Part shown: positions 15,774-24,798 of the stretch, piece by piece
Layout of the letters: the number at the start of each line of letters is the position of its first letter
How positions within the stretch are numbered: the first letter of the stretch is position 1
Assembly (NCBI RefSeq): GCF_010686685.1
Contig: NZ_JAAGWD010000004.1
Span: 62,001-126,000 of the forward strand
Reading direction: 5' to 3'
Source of the DNA: Pontibacter burrus
Lineage (GTDB): Bacteria; Bacteroidota; Bacteroidia; Cytophagales; Hymenobacteraceae
Length of the DNA: 64,000 nucleotides
Notes under the pieces: model-generated
Told to the model about the DNA's origin: nothing
The model's database searches: none
Seen by the model: only the letters and a program-made list of their open reading frames with translations
Position numbers and translations under genes: made by a program

Positions 15774-17915
15774 CTAGTTCTTTACTTGCTCCATCAGCTT
15801 CTCCAGAATATTCTGCGCTGCTACCGAGATGATAGTACCTGGGCCAAATACACCTACTGCACCAGCCTGGTAAAGGAAGTCGTAGTCCTGTGCTGGAATT
15901 ACACCGCCAACTATAACCAGAATGTCTTCACGGCCTAGCTTACAGAGCTCTTCAATTAAGTGCGGAACAAGTGTTTTGTGCCCGGCTGCCAGGCTGCTTA
16001 CGCCCACCACGTGCACGTCGTTTTCGGCAGCTTGCATGGCTACTTCGGCTGGGGTCTGGAACAATGGTCCTATGTCAACGTCGAAGCCGAGGTCGGCGAA
16101 GGAAGTGGCAATAACTTTGGAGCCGCGGTCGTGGCCGTCCTGGCCCATTTTAGCGACCATAATGCGTGGTCGGCGGCCTTCGAGTTCTTCAAACTGATCG
16201 GCCATAGCTTTGGCACGCTGAAAGTTCTCGTCGTCGGTTATTTCTGCTGAATACACTCCTGATATAGCTCTGATGACTGCTTTGTGTCTGCCGTATACTT
16301 TTTCCAGGGCATCTGAAATCTCCCCCAATGTAGCGCGGTGGCGTGCGGCTTCCACAGCTAGGTCCAGCAAGTTCTTTTGGCCCGATTGTGCTGCTGCGGT
16401 TAAGGCCTCCAGTGCTTTGGCTACAGCTGCTGCATCACGGTTTTCTTTAATATGGGCCAGTCGGCGTAACTGCGATTCGCGCACCACGGTATTATCAATG
16501 TCCAGGATATCGATTTCCTGTTCCTGCAGCGGTTTGTATCGGTTTACGCCAACTATAATGTCTTTGCCGGAATCGATGCGGGCCTGTTTGCGGGCTGCAG
16601 CTTCCTCAATGCGCATTTTCGGCAGGCCGGTTTCAATGGCTTTGGCCATACCACCCAACTCTTCCACTTCCTGAATCAGTGCCCATGCTTTGTGTGCCAG
16701 CTCGTGCGTCAGGGCTTCTACGTAATAAGAGCCACCCCAAGGGTCTACCACATTGGTAATATGCGTTTCCTGCTGCAGATAGATCTGTGTGTTACGGGCA
16801 ATACGCGCCGAGAAATCAGTTGGTAGAGCTATAGCTTCATCAAGTGCATTGGTATGTAAGCTCTGTGTTCCGCCAAGGGCAGCGGCCAGGGCCTCTACGC
16901 AGGTTCGGGTTACGTTATTAAACGGGTCCTGCTCCGTTAAACTCCAGCCGGATGTCTGGCAGTGCGTTCTTAATGCTAATGATTTCGGGTTCTTCGGGTT
17001 GAATTGCTTGATCAGTTTTGCCCATAGCATACGAGCCGCACGCATCTTGGCGATTTCCATAAAGTGGTTCATCCCGATGGCCCAGAAGAAAGACAAGCGC
17101 GGCGCGAAATCATCAATGTCCATGCCTGCCTGCAAGCCGGTGCGCACATACTCCAGGCCATCTGCCAAGGTGTAAGCTAGTTCAATATCGGCGGTGGCAC
17201 CAGCTTCCTGCATGTGGTAGCCCGAAATGGAAATAGAGTTAAAGCGCGGCATCTTTTTGGAAGTATATTCAAAGATGTCGGCAATGATCTTCATACTTGG
17301 CTCCGGCGGGTAGATGTAGGTATTGCGCACCATAAACTCCTTCAGAATGTCGTTCTGGATCGTTCCGCTAAGTTGTTCCGGCTTTACGCCTTGTTCTTCG
17401 GCGGCAACTATATAAAACGCCATGATCGGCAGCACAGCACCGTTCATCGTCATCGAAACTGACATTTCGTTTAGTGGAATCTGATCGAAAAGGATCTTCA
17501 TGTCTTCCACTGAATCGATGGCCACACCAGCTTTACCCACATCCCCAACTACACGCGGGTGGTCGGAGTCGTAGCCGCGGTGTGTAGCCAGGTCAAAGGC
17601 TACCGAAAGGCCTTTTTGACCGCCCGCCAGGTTGCGGCGGTAGAAGGCGTTACTTTCTTCGGCAGTAGAGAAACCGGCATACTGACGGATGGTCCAGGGC
17701 TTTTGCACATACATGGTGCTGTACGGCCCGCGCAAATAAGGTGGCAAACCGGCAACAAAATCAAGGTGCTCAAAGTGGGCTGCATCCTCAGCAGTATAAA
17801 AACTCTTCACTTTTATACGCTCCGGCGTTTTCCAAACCTTGGCATCGGCCGGGGCAGGAGCGCCGTTGACTGCCACTACGTTGTTTATATCTATTTTCGA
17901 AAAGTCAGGCTTCAT
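15774..17915 (-). CDS. mutB: methylmalonyl-CoA mutase, large (catalytic) subunit
   Basis: This 713-residue enzyme carries out the adenosylcobalamin-dependent interconversion of (R)-methylmalonyl-CoA and succinyl-CoA. The TIM-barrel part (about 20-560) includes [38 protein letters not shown] and [13 protein letters not shown]. The C-terminal cobalamin-binding domain carries DGHDRG (about 593-598) with the lower-ligand His, then VSSLAAGH and VGGVIP. The start [12 protein letters not shown] is normal. mutA lies upstream on the same strand, with an NTF2-like gene between. The upstream gap of 100 bases contains low-complexity ATTATGAAT and TTCAAATCT repeats. One CTATAG palindrome is inside (about 16830). 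Confidence 0.96.
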   Translation of the reverse strand: MKPDFSKIDINNVVAVNGAPAPADAKVWKTPERIKVKSFYTAEDAAHFEHLDFVAGLPPYLRGPYSTMYVQKPWTIRQYAGFSTAEESNAFYRRNLAGGQKGLSVAFDLATHRGYDSDHPRVVGDVGKAGVAIDSVEDMKILFDQIPLNEMSVSMTMNGAVLPIMAFYIVAAEEQGVKPEQLSGTIQNDILKEFMVRNTYIYPPEPSMKIIADIFEYTSKKMPRFNSISISGYHMQEAGATADIELAYTLADGLEYVRTGLQAGMDIDDFAPRLSFFWAIGMNHFMEIAKMRAARMLWAKLIKQFNPKNPKSLALRTHCQTSGWSLTEQDPFNNVTRTCVEALAAALGGTQSLHTNALDEAIALPTDFSARIARNTQIYLQQETHITNVVDPWGGSYYVEALTHELAHKAWALIQEVEELGGMAKAIETGLPKMRIEEAAARKQARIDSGKDIIVGVNRYKPLQEQEIDILDIDNTVVRESQLRRLAHIKENRDAAAVAKALEALTAAAQSGQKNLLDLAVEAARHRATLGEISDALEKVYGRHKAVIRAISGVYSAEITDDENFQRAKAMADQFEELEGRRPRIMVAKMGQDGHDRGSKVIATSFADLGFDVDIGPLFQTPAEVAMQAAENDVHVVGVSSLAAGHKTLVPHLIEELCKLGREDILVIVGGVIPAQDYDFLYQAGAVGVFGPGTIISVAAQNILEKLMEQVKN

Positions 17916-17924
17916 TTTTTATAA

Positions 17925-18016
17925 TTATGAATTATGAATGACGAATTATGAATTGGTTCTGCATCCACGGTTCATCTTCAAATCTTCTCATTTTCAAATT
18001 TCCAAATCTTCAAATC
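17925..18016. repeat. low-complexity intergenic repeats
   Basis: About three copies of ATTATGAAT with variants occur near 17928-17955, then TTCAAAT-type repeats near 17978-18016. They fill the gap between the NTF2-like gene and mutB and give no terminator. Confidence 0.5.
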
Positions 18017-18456
18017 TAACTGGCATGCTCTGATGTGGCTACCCAGCGGTCGTTCAGCTTTTTCCAGACCTGCGACGATACGCCGCCCATCAGGCGTTTG
18101 CCATCCAGCTCGATCTTCCAGCGGAACACAAAGTAGACAGTTTCTTTGGCTACTTGCTCTATATGCAGCGGTTCGTAACTATAGACACCCATCTGGCTGC
18201 GGTCTTTAAAGTCGTTCAGGAACATGTCGTATACTTCCTGGTAGCCTTTTTCGGTGCCGTTCTTACTTATCCAGAGCATCTCCGGCGAGTTCCAGTAAAA
18301 GGTCATGGCTGTTTCCAGATCGCCTTTGTTCCAGGCAGCAATCTGGCCTTCCAGCGCCTGCTTTACTTCATGTACAGCATCGCCTTTTGGCATGGTAAAC
18401 GAAGAAAGTATGGTAGCTGTCGTCATGGTTAAGAGTATCAGGTATAGTTGTCTCAT
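18016..18456 (-). CDS. NTF2/SnoaL-like (DUF4440-type) secreted protein
   Basis: The protein has 146 residues, a signal-like N-terminus (MRQLYLILLTMTTATILSSF) and one NTF2-fold domain (VKQALEGQIAAWNKGDLETAMTFYW, then VYDMFLNDF, YFVFRWKIEL, SSQVWKKLNDRWVATSEHAS). The cone-shaped fold serves as a small enzyme or binding domain in many unrelated roles. It lies between mutA and mutB in the same direction with gaps of about 86 and 100 bases. It is not a known part of the mutase; the link is position only. Confidence 0.85.
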   Translation of the reverse strand: MRQLYLILLTMTTATILSSFTMPKGDAVHEVKQALEGQIAAWNKGDLETAMTFYWNSPEMLWISKNGTEKGYQEVYDMFLNDFKDRSQMGVYSYEPLHIEQVAKETVYFVFRWKIELDGKRLMGGVSSQVWKKLNDRWVATSEHAS

Positions 18457-18467
18457 CTTTTAATTTT

Positions 18468-18542
18468 GAATAACTGAATAACTGAATAACTGAATAACTG
18501 AATTCTGACTATAGTTTTATTCAATTATTCAAAATTCAGTCA
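18468..18542. repeat. tandem octamer repeat with inverted partner
   Basis: GAATAACT occurs four times in perfect tandem (18468-18499). An inverted, degenerate counterpart (ATTCAATTATTCAAAATTCAG) follows at about 18519-18539. The pair could form a long A+T-rich hairpin between mutA and the NTF2-like gene. A CTATAG palindrome lies in the loop. Confidence 0.75.
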
Positions 18543-20375
18543 TTACTTATCTCCGTGCAGCTTGCGGTGTACCAGATCCAAGATGGTGCGCATGTCGCAG
18601 TCTTCGAAGATAAACTCGTCGTAACCGTTTGCGATCATCTCATCCTTCATGTGTTGCGGATCGTCGGCCAGGATGAGGGTTGGCTTGGCATGGTAGTTAC
18701 GGATACGCGGGCCGAACTCTTTCACATAATTTGCTTCTGATGACGACACAACCAGCACTTCGGCTGCCGTGTTTTCCAGTTTATCAGATGCTTCTTCAAC
18801 AGAACTATAGTTTTGCAGCTCCGTCTCGAAACCGGCACAGCTGAAGAACTCCTTGGCAAACGTAGCATTCACCTGGCGCTGCTCGCCGTTGCCAATTATG
18901 GCAACTATAGCTTTTGGTCGTCGCTGGCGTTTGCGCAGGTGCAGTTCGGTAGCCATGCGCATCACTTCGGTTGGGTAGGCGGCACGTGCTGTGTCAAATT
19001 TGTGGCTTTGTATCAGCTCTTCCGGGTCGAAGTTTATCGTTTCGGTTGGGTTCGGGTATTTGTTCGTTCCTACCAGCACCATGCGGCCGGTGGCAATATC
19101 ACGGAACTTGCGGCGGCTCACTTCGGTTATCGAGCCCAGTATAAAACCACTTTCGTAGGCAGCTTCAAAACCACCTTTGGCTTCTACTGCTTTAAACAGT
19201 TCCCACGCTTTGGTAGCCAGCTCATTCGTCAGCGACTCCAGGTAATACGAGCCGGCAGCCGGGTCAATGGCTTTATCTAAATAGGCTTCTTCTTTCAGGA
19301 TGATGGACACATTGCGGGCAATGCGCTCCGAGAATTCATCCGACTCCTTAAAGGTGCTGTCGAATGGCGAAACGGTAAGCGAGTTGGCTCCGGCAATAAC
19401 CGCCGACATAGCTTCGGTGGTCACGCGCAGCATGTTCACGTATGGATCAAGCGTAGTCTGGTACCAGCTGGATGTGGTGGAATGGATGCGCAGCGCACCG
19501 GCCAGTTTCGGGTCGGCCTGGTAAGCGTTAACTATAGTTGCCCACAGCAAACGCAAGGCACGCAGCTTGGCAATCTCGAAAAAGTAATTGGAGCCCGCAG
19601 CCATATGGAACTGCATGTTCTGCAACACCGATTCCAGCGACTGACCAGCATTGGTGAGCCTTGTGATGTAAGCAACCGCCGCATTCAGCGTAAAAGCAAT
19701 TTCCTGTGTAGCCGATGCGCCGATGCTGCTGAAGTTGATGCCGCTAACCGAAATACCAAAAAATGCAGGGCTCTCCTTTGTCTGCTCCAATATCTCGAGT
19801 ATGGCTTTGTTCTCCTCGCGCGATAATTCCCCCTTTGCCGTCATGCGGTCGTAGTTCAGGAAGCCACGCAGGTTTTGCGGCGACACCTGGTTGGCAGTCA
19901 GCTTGTTATACAGGCGGCTCGGGAAGTGGTCCAGCTTTTCGGGCAAACTATAGCCTACCGGTGTTTTGTTCAGGTCTATCTGGCCCAGCAGGTACACCAG
20001 GTCAAATTGCTCCGGCTGCGGAATTATAAAATGAATGCCATCGGCTCCGCGTGCCAGGGCATCGGTCGCCTTATCTATAGCTGCTCTGCCGTTGCCGGTG
20101 GCTTTAATTTCCTGTATGTTCAGCCAGCTGTTGCTGTCAGTTTGCGTACCGCGCACGAACGGGAAATCGCCTGGTTTCTGTCCTGTAAAAGGCAGCTGCT
20201 GTATGTCTTCTTTGGTGTAGTAGGGCTTAACGTCGATGTTTTCGTAGGTATGCCAGGTAAGCTGCTCCAGGGGCGTATCGCGCAGGTCTTTGCTGGCGCG
20301 GGCTTCCCAATCGGCGGCAGTGGCAGGTGTAAACTCCGAGAATAGCTTTTGTGTGTTGTTGCTATCGTCCGTCAT
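18543..20375 (-). CDS. mutA: methylmalonyl-CoA mutase, small subunit
   Basis: The protein has 610 residues and is homologous to the large subunit: barrel-type segments such as FFGISVSGINFSSIGAS, AIDPAAGSYYLESLTNELA and VEAKGGFEAAYESG, and a degenerate cobalamin-domain remnant at the end (AIVAIIGNGEQRQVNATFA). The DGHDRG cobalamin ligand motif is absent, as in non-catalytic MutA subunits. It pairs with MutB as a heterodimer. It probably shares an operon with the upstream DUF1232 gene (70 bases) and downstream NTF2-like and mutB genes. Confidence 0.93.
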   Translation of the reverse strand: MTDDSNNTQKLFSEFTPATAADWEARASKDLRDTPLEQLTWHTYENIDVKPYYTKEDIQQLPFTGQKPGDFPFVRGTQTDSNSWLNIQEIKATGNGRAAIDKATDALARGADGIHFIIPQPEQFDLVYLLGQIDLNKTPVGYSLPEKLDHFPSRLYNKLTANQVSPQNLRGFLNYDRMTAKGELSREENKAILEILEQTKESPAFFGISVSGINFSSIGASATQEIAFTLNAAVAYITRLTNAGQSLESVLQNMQFHMAAGSNYFFEIAKLRALRLLWATIVNAYQADPKLAGALRIHSTTSSWYQTTLDPYVNMLRVTTEAMSAVIAGANSLTVSPFDSTFKESDEFSERIARNVSIILKEEAYLDKAIDPAAGSYYLESLTNELATKAWELFKAVEAKGGFEAAYESGFILGSITEVSRRKFRDIATGRMVLVGTNKYPNPTETINFDPEELIQSHKFDTARAAYPTEVMRMATELHLRKRQRRPKAIVAIIGNGEQRQVNATFAKEFFSCAGFETELQNYSSVEEASDKLENTAAEVLVVSSSEANYVKEFGPRIRNYHAKPTLILADDPQHMKDEMIANGYDEFIFEDCDMRTILDLVHRKLHGDK

Positions 20376-20445
20376 CTGGTATATATAGTTCTAATTTGAT
20401 GTAAAGATATACTTTATAGTTTACGTTTTTAAGGAGTAGGGTTTG

Positions 20446-20829
20446 TTATTTAAAGCTGCTAATGTACATGTGGTAAGCGCCATAGCCTATCAGGAGCCAG
20501 ATGGCAACGATAACTATAGCCATGGTATAGTTCGTTTTTTGGGGCCGCTCCAGTTGCTGTCGCGCCTTTTGCCGGTACTCATGTACCGTGTCATCAGGTA
20601 ACATTTTTATACTCAGCCAGATGCCCAGGGGTAGCAAAAGCATATCATCCAAATAGCCTAGTACTGGTATAAAATCCGGAATCAGATCTATCGGGCTGAA
20701 GGCATAGGCTACGGTAAGCACCAGCACCACTTTGGCCATGAACGGAATCCGCGGATCACCCGAAGCCAGGTACAAGGTATAAATATCTTCTTTCAGCTTC
20801 CGGACCAGTTCTTTCCATTTGCGCATCAT
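20446..20829 (-). CDS. YkvA/DUF1232 family membrane protein
   Basis: A protein of 127 residues carries the DUF1232 signature: hydrophobic VVLVLTVAYAFSPIDLIPDF, then VLGYLDDMLLLPLGIWLS. A second membrane helix sits at the C-terminus (MAIVIVAIWLLIGYGAYHM). Family members are small inner-membrane proteins of unknown function. It is the first gene of the leftward run DUF1232-mutA-NTF2-mutB, but a functional link to the mutase is not implied by the family. Confidence 0.87.
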   Translation of the reverse strand: MMRKWKELVRKLKEDIYTLYLASGDPRIPFMAKVVLVLTVAYAFSPIDLIPDFIPVLGYLDDMLLLPLGIWLSIKMLPDDTVHEYRQKARQQLERPQKTNYTMAIVIVAIWLLIGYGAYHMYISSFK

Positions 20830-20940
20830 AGTTAAGTTGTACGGGAAGTAAGCAGCTTATAGTTAAGTTTTATAGAAAGCCGGCAGCGCGGTTTTATAGT
20901 TAAATTGCTATCTTACTACACTAAACTATAACCATCCTTT

Positions 20941-22257
20941 ATGCAACATAAACTTTTACTAACTATAGTTGGTGCTGGCTTACTGGCGCTGCCTGCCGCT
21001 GCCCAGGATGCCAAACTACTTGCCCGTGCCAACAGCATGGCTGCTAGAGTAGAACCCAAAGTAATAGAGTGGCGCCGCGATTTCCACGAGCACCCCGAAT
21101 TGGGCAACCGCGAAGTAAAAACCGCTGCTAAAATTGCTGCCGAGCTAAAAAGACTGGGCATTGAAGTTGAAACCGGCGTAGCACATACGGGTGTGGTTGG
21201 CGTGCTGAAAGGCGGAAAACCCGGCCCTGTAGTTGCCCTGCGTGCCGATATGGATGGCCTGCCTGTAACAGAGCGTGCAGATGTGCCCTTTGCGAGCAAA
21301 ACAAAAGGAAACTATAACGGACAGGAAGTGGGCGTAATGCATGCCTGCGGCCATGATACGCACGTGGCCATGCTGCTGGGCGCAGCCGAAGTACTGGCCG
21401 GTATGAAAAAGGACTTGCCGGGGACAGTGAAGTTCATCTTTCAGCCTGCCGAAGAAGGCGCACCAGCCGGTGAGAAAGGCGGCGCCTCGCTGATGGTGGA
21501 AGAAGGTGTTTTAAGCAAAGGACCAAAGCCGGAAGTAATTTTCGGACTGCACATAAACTCCCAGACAGAAGTTGGTAAGCTGAAGTACCGCCCAGCTGGC
21601 ATTATGGCCAGTGCCGACCTGCTTCGCATAAAAGTGAATGGTAAGCAAGTACATGGCGCCAACCCATGGGCAGGGGTAGACCCGATTGTGGTGTCGGCGC
21701 AGATCATTAACGGCCTGCAAACTATAATTAGTCGCCAGATAGACCTGACCGAAGACGCTGCAGTAGTAACCATAGGAAGTATACATGGAGGCGTACGCAA
21801 CAACATCATCCCGGAAGAAGTGGTGTTAGAAGGTACCATCCGTGCGTTGGATGCCAACATGCAGAAACAGATACACGAACGCATAAAACTAACCGCAACC
21901 AAAATTGCCGAAAGCGCCGGTGCCACCGCCGAGGTAACGATAGAAGAAATGGCCCCGATCACCTTTAACGACGAAGCCCTGACCCAGCGCATGTTGCCTA
22001 CCCTGCAAACTATAGCCGGCAAAGGCAACGTGCTACTGATGAACGCCATGACCGGCGCCGAAGACTTTGCTTACTACCAGCAAGAAATTCCGGGTCTGTT
22101 CGTGTTTGTAGGCGGCATGAAAAAAGGCCAGGACCCCGCTACCGCACCAGCCCACCACACCCCCGACTTTTACATCGACGAAAGCGGCATGCAGCTAGGC
22201 GTTAAAACCCTGCTCGGCCTCACGCTGAACTATATGACGGGGAAGGAGAAGTTGTAA
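20941..22257 (+). CDS. M20-family amidohydrolase (IAA-amino acid hydrolase/hippurate hydrolase type), secreted
   Basis: This 438-residue enzyme has a signal peptide (cleavage near LPAAAQ, residue 22). Typical M20D motifs follow: WRRDFHEHPELGNRE, ALRADMDGLPV, HACGHDTHVAM (residues 134-144) with metal-binding Cys and His, IFQPAEEG with the catalytic Glu, and HTPDFYID near the end with another ligand His. These enzymes hydrolyse N-acyl or peptide-like amides. The exact substrate is not clear; a periplasmic peptidase-like role is likely. It stands alone, 30 bases before a membrane protein gene. Confidence 0.92.
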   Translation: MQHKLLLTIVGAGLLALPAAAQDAKLLARANSMAARVEPKVIEWRRDFHEHPELGNREVKTAAKIAAELKRLGIEVETGVAHTGVVGVLKGGKPGPVVALRADMDGLPVTERADVPFASKTKGNYNGQEVGVMHACGHDTHVAMLLGAAEVLAGMKKDLPGTVKFIFQPAEEGAPAGEKGGASLMVEEGVLSKGPKPEVIFGLHINSQTEVGKLKYRPAGIMASADLLRIKVNGKQVHGANPWAGVDPIVVSAQIINGLQTIISRQIDLTEDAAVVTIGSIHGGVRNNIIPEEVVLEGTIRALDANMQKQIHERIKLTATKIAESAGATAEVTIEEMAPITFNDEALTQRMLPTLQTIAGKGNVLLMNAMTGAEDFAYYQQEIPGLFVFVGGMKKGQDPATAPAHHTPDFYIDESGMQLGVKTLLGLTLNYMTGKEKL

Positions 22258-22287
22258 GGTTGAGGTGTTAAAGATAACGTCTGTGAA

Positions 22288-22827
22288 ATGGAGTTAACTA
22301 TCTCAGGTGTTAGTCCGGGTAAAGAAGACCTTTTGCTAAAAGGAAAGTTGCTCTGGCAATTGCTCAATAAAAATAAAGAAACCAATCTTAGATTATTCGG
22401 TGTCTGGTTCGGTCTTTTGATATCACTTCTTTTGTATGCTTACTCAATCAAAGAAATCATTGAAAAGACAGAATCTGCAGTTCTGATTCTTGTAACAGGT
22501 CTTATATACTTTTATTCCTTAATGAACCATTATATTAACAGAAGAAAGTATTTTAATAACCTCAAAGAAGTTGCGCAACAAATCAGCGATTTCGGGCCTT
22601 TTGAAATCAGTATTGATGCGGAGAAAATAGTCTATAAAAATAACCTGCAACAATTATCCTGTACTTGGAACCGTGTGACTTCATGCACACTTTATCAAAA
22701 CCATATCTTTATCCTGTTCAACGAAGAAGGTCTTCAAAAATCTATCATTATAGATAAAGTAGATATAAGTGAACAGGCCTTCGAAGAAATACTTGGTTTT
22801 GTAGCAAACAGTTGCGGCATTCAGTAA
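22288..22827 (+). CDS. membrane protein with YcxB-like C-terminal domain
   Basis: The 179-residue protein has two membrane helices (about 40-58 and 66-83; FGVWFGLLISLLLYAYS, LVTGLIYFYSLMN). A YcxB-like domain follows: GPFEISIDAEKIVYKN, LSCTWNRVTSCTLYQNHIFI and a conserved tail. The family is of unknown function. It follows the amidohydrolase gene by 30 bases and could share its transcript. Its stop codon overlaps the first base of the terminator stem that also contains the stop of the convergent gene. The lower G+C content than the amidohydrolase is visible by eye. Confidence 0.8.
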   Translation: MELTISGVSPGKEDLLLKGKLLWQLLNKNKETNLRLFGVWFGLLISLLLYAYSIKEIIEKTESAVLILVTGLIYFYSLMNHYINRRKYFNNLKEVAQQISDFGPFEISIDAEKIVYKNNLQQLSCTWNRVTSCTLYQNHIFILFNEEGLQKSIIIDKVDISEQAFEEILGFVANSCGIQ

Positions 22828-22870
22828 ACCGCTAAGCTGCTACTTGAGCAACAGCTTAGCGGTTCTTTTT
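22827..22870. terminator. bidirectional terminator overlapping two stop codons
   Basis: AACCGCTAAGCTG (22827-22839) pairs perfectly with CAGCTTAGCGGTT (22852-22864), with T runs to the right. The rightward gene stops at 22825-22827. The leftward T9SS gene stops at 22840-22842 in the loop, so the right arm encodes its last codons. Confidence 0.88.
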
Positions 22871-24621
22871 TGCCCGTCTTCTGTAGTTAGAGTATAAAAG
22901 TATAAACCGACAGGCGCATCTGGTCTGGAAATTTCAGTGGTGCCTTGCTCTAGTTTTTGCTCCAGTATAAGTTTGCCCTGCAAAGTATAAATGCTGAGCA
23001 TAACCGGGCGTTCCGCTTCTACACTGAAATTATCATACACCAAGCTCGGGAAGATGAAAAACTTCTTGCGGTCGAGGAAGCGCTTAATAGAATTAGGAAT
23101 ATACCTGTAAACCATAACCTGCATGTTCAGCTCCTTTATGATCGGTTCTGTTGAGCCAGTGCTTTCTGTTGGCGTATAGGTTGCTGTAAATTTTATGGTA
23201 TAAGGGCTTATGCTGATCTGTGCCTCGCTTGGCTGTAATTCCAGAGTTCCTATAGTTCCTGCAGTGCTATCAGATGTTGTAAAGGTAAACTTCTTAGCTG
23301 CACCAGCTATGGAGCTTTGGGCGGTAACAGTGGCTGTGTAACCCGGGAAAGCTTCTGCAAGCACTTTAAATGTCTCAGTCTCTTTTGTAGAAACCATATA
23401 ATAATTACCCTGTAAACGAGGTGTTTTTTCAGTTTCAAGCGGCCCTAAGATCGGCTCGTTCTCGCGTACTAGAATCCCAAAGGAGGCTGTTGTAAAATAA
23501 GAATCTTTAATACCATAAAAGCTTACAAAGTAAGGTTTTTCTCTGATCAGCTCTTTGGTAGGGGTGAACCGGAAAGTGCCGATGATACCGTTAGCTGTAT
23601 TCTCAAAAGTATAGCTTACCGGCACATTAAACAGCTGTGTAAGTTCGCTGGCAAAATATTGGCTTATAGTTTGGCCAGAAGGGGCCGGGATAGGTGCTAC
23701 GGCCTGCGTTAACTGATTATAGTTTATCTTCAGTTCCAGCTCCTGACCTGCTTTGGCTTCGATATGCCCCGATCTGTTTAATTTAAGCTCATCTGTGTTC
23801 TCTAAGGTTATATTACCTGTCGTGCCGCTGTTTACCCGTATGGTCATATCATAGGTTACATAGCCTAGTTTTAATTTGCCCCTCCATTCTTCAACCAGCA
23901 CCGCTATCGTGTACTCGCCAACGCGGCAAGGTGCATCCCAGGTTAGTTGCCCGTCTCTGGGGTGCAGGTCGAACAAAGCTGCGCCGGATCCGGCAGATTT
24001 GTTACAGCTAAATGCATCCGATGGTAGTTTATAGCCAGGTACCGGCACCGATAATCCTTCCTGGTTTTTATGTAAGGGTGCAGAGATTTTATAAGCCAGG
24101 CTATCACCATCCGGGTCGTAAGCCAGTAAATTGAAATGGATAGGTTGCCCGGCATTTATGTTAATCGGCTCAGGTGCTAAAAATTGTGGTCCGCTATTAG
24201 GTCCCCGTAAGGAGTTAATACTTAATTCTGTCATGATCGAAAGATTGATCTGATCGCTAGGAGGGGACATATTGAGTATGTTTCCGTTACGACTCAGGCC
24301 TGTCCACCTCGCAGAAAATTGTCCATCACTAGGGAAGGTATAATCCCAGGTGAATTCATTTCTGGCTATTCCTTTATTAATCGGAATATAGCGGGCTAAT
24401 GCAACATCCACCACATTGCCATCTCCCATATCTATTTTGGCCACCGACTCATGTGCCGGTGACTCCTCATCCGTTATCAGGGTTAGCTTGAAATGAACTT
24501 TGCGTGGATTTGCATTCGGAGATGCATCTTTTGTATAAGTTATGAATCCGCCAAGAAGATGTGTAGCGCTGGCACTCGTTCCGAGTAAGGCAAGACACAC
24601 AAGCAGTAATAGTTGTTTCAT
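22840..24621 (-). CDS. secreted protein with T9SS type A sorting domain
   Basis: I start at the ATG at 24621, which gives a clear signal peptide (MKQLLLLVCLALLGTSASA). The frame is open 17 codons further, but those codons contain the promoter region. The mature protein of about 575 residues begins THLLGGFITY, a common start in Bacteroidota surface proteins, and has Ig/cadherin-like beta segments (NINAGQPIHFNLLAYDPDGD, DGQLTWDAPCRVGEYTIAV). The C-terminal 80 residues (FPSLVYDNFSVEAERPVML, LYFYTLTTEDGQKRTAKLLLK-like end) fit a T9SS type A sorting domain. Ligand unknown. Confidence 0.84.
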   Translation of the reverse strand: MKQLLLLVCLALLGTSASATHLLGGFITYTKDASPNANPRKVHFKLTLITDEESPAHESVAKIDMGDGNVVDVALARYIPINKGIARNEFTWDYTFPSDGQFSARWTGLSRNGNILNMSPPSDQINLSIMTELSINSLRGPNSGPQFLAPEPININAGQPIHFNLLAYDPDGDSLAYKISAPLHKNQEGLSVPVPGYKLPSDAFSCNKSAGSGAALFDLHPRDGQLTWDAPCRVGEYTIAVLVEEWRGKLKLGYVTYDMTIRVNSGTTGNITLENTDELKLNRSGHIEAKAGQELELKINYNQLTQAVAPIPAPSGQTISQYFASELTQLFNVPVSYTFENTANGIIGTFRFTPTKELIREKPYFVSFYGIKDSYFTTASFGILVRENEPILGPLETEKTPRLQGNYYMVSTKETETFKVLAEAFPGYTATVTAQSSIAGAAKKFTFTTSDSTAGTIGTLELQPSEAQISISPYTIKFTATYTPTESTGSTEPIIKELNMQVMVYRYIPNSIKRFLDRKKFFIFPSLVYDNFSVEAERPVMLSIYTLQGKLILEQKLEQGTTEISRPDAPVGLYFYTLTTEDGQKRTAKLLLK

Positions 24622-24648
24622 AGTATCGGGTAGCTTAGTAAGTATATA

Positions 24649-24680
24649 CAAATATAATATTTTTGATAACATATTATAAC
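24649..24680 (-). promoter_or_regulatory. promoter -7 element for the T9SS gene
   Basis: On the minus strand TATATTTG (24656 to 24649) is a perfect TAnnTTTG match, 28 bases before the ATG at 24621. The -33 region is not a clear TTG. It also shows that the upstream-extended start at 24672 is unlikely. Confidence 0.5.
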
Positions 24681-24746
24681 CGATTGAAGAAAAAATATTA
24701 TATTACAATAGCATTACTTTCAAAACCCTTTGAAACAGATTTGATG

Positions 24747-24777
24747 TTGTGCCACAGCAGGTATATCCGTACTTTTG
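24747..24777 (+). promoter_or_regulatory. promoter for the split 5'-nucleotidase operon
   Basis: TTG (24747-24749) and TACTTTTG (24770-24777) match the Bacteroidota -33 and -7 elements with 20 bases between. The start codon is at 24799, which would give a short leader. A consensus DnaA box, TGTGGATAA (24776-24784), overlaps the -7 end. Confidence 0.6.
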
Positions 24778-24798
24778 TGGATAACTCATGCCTGATTT

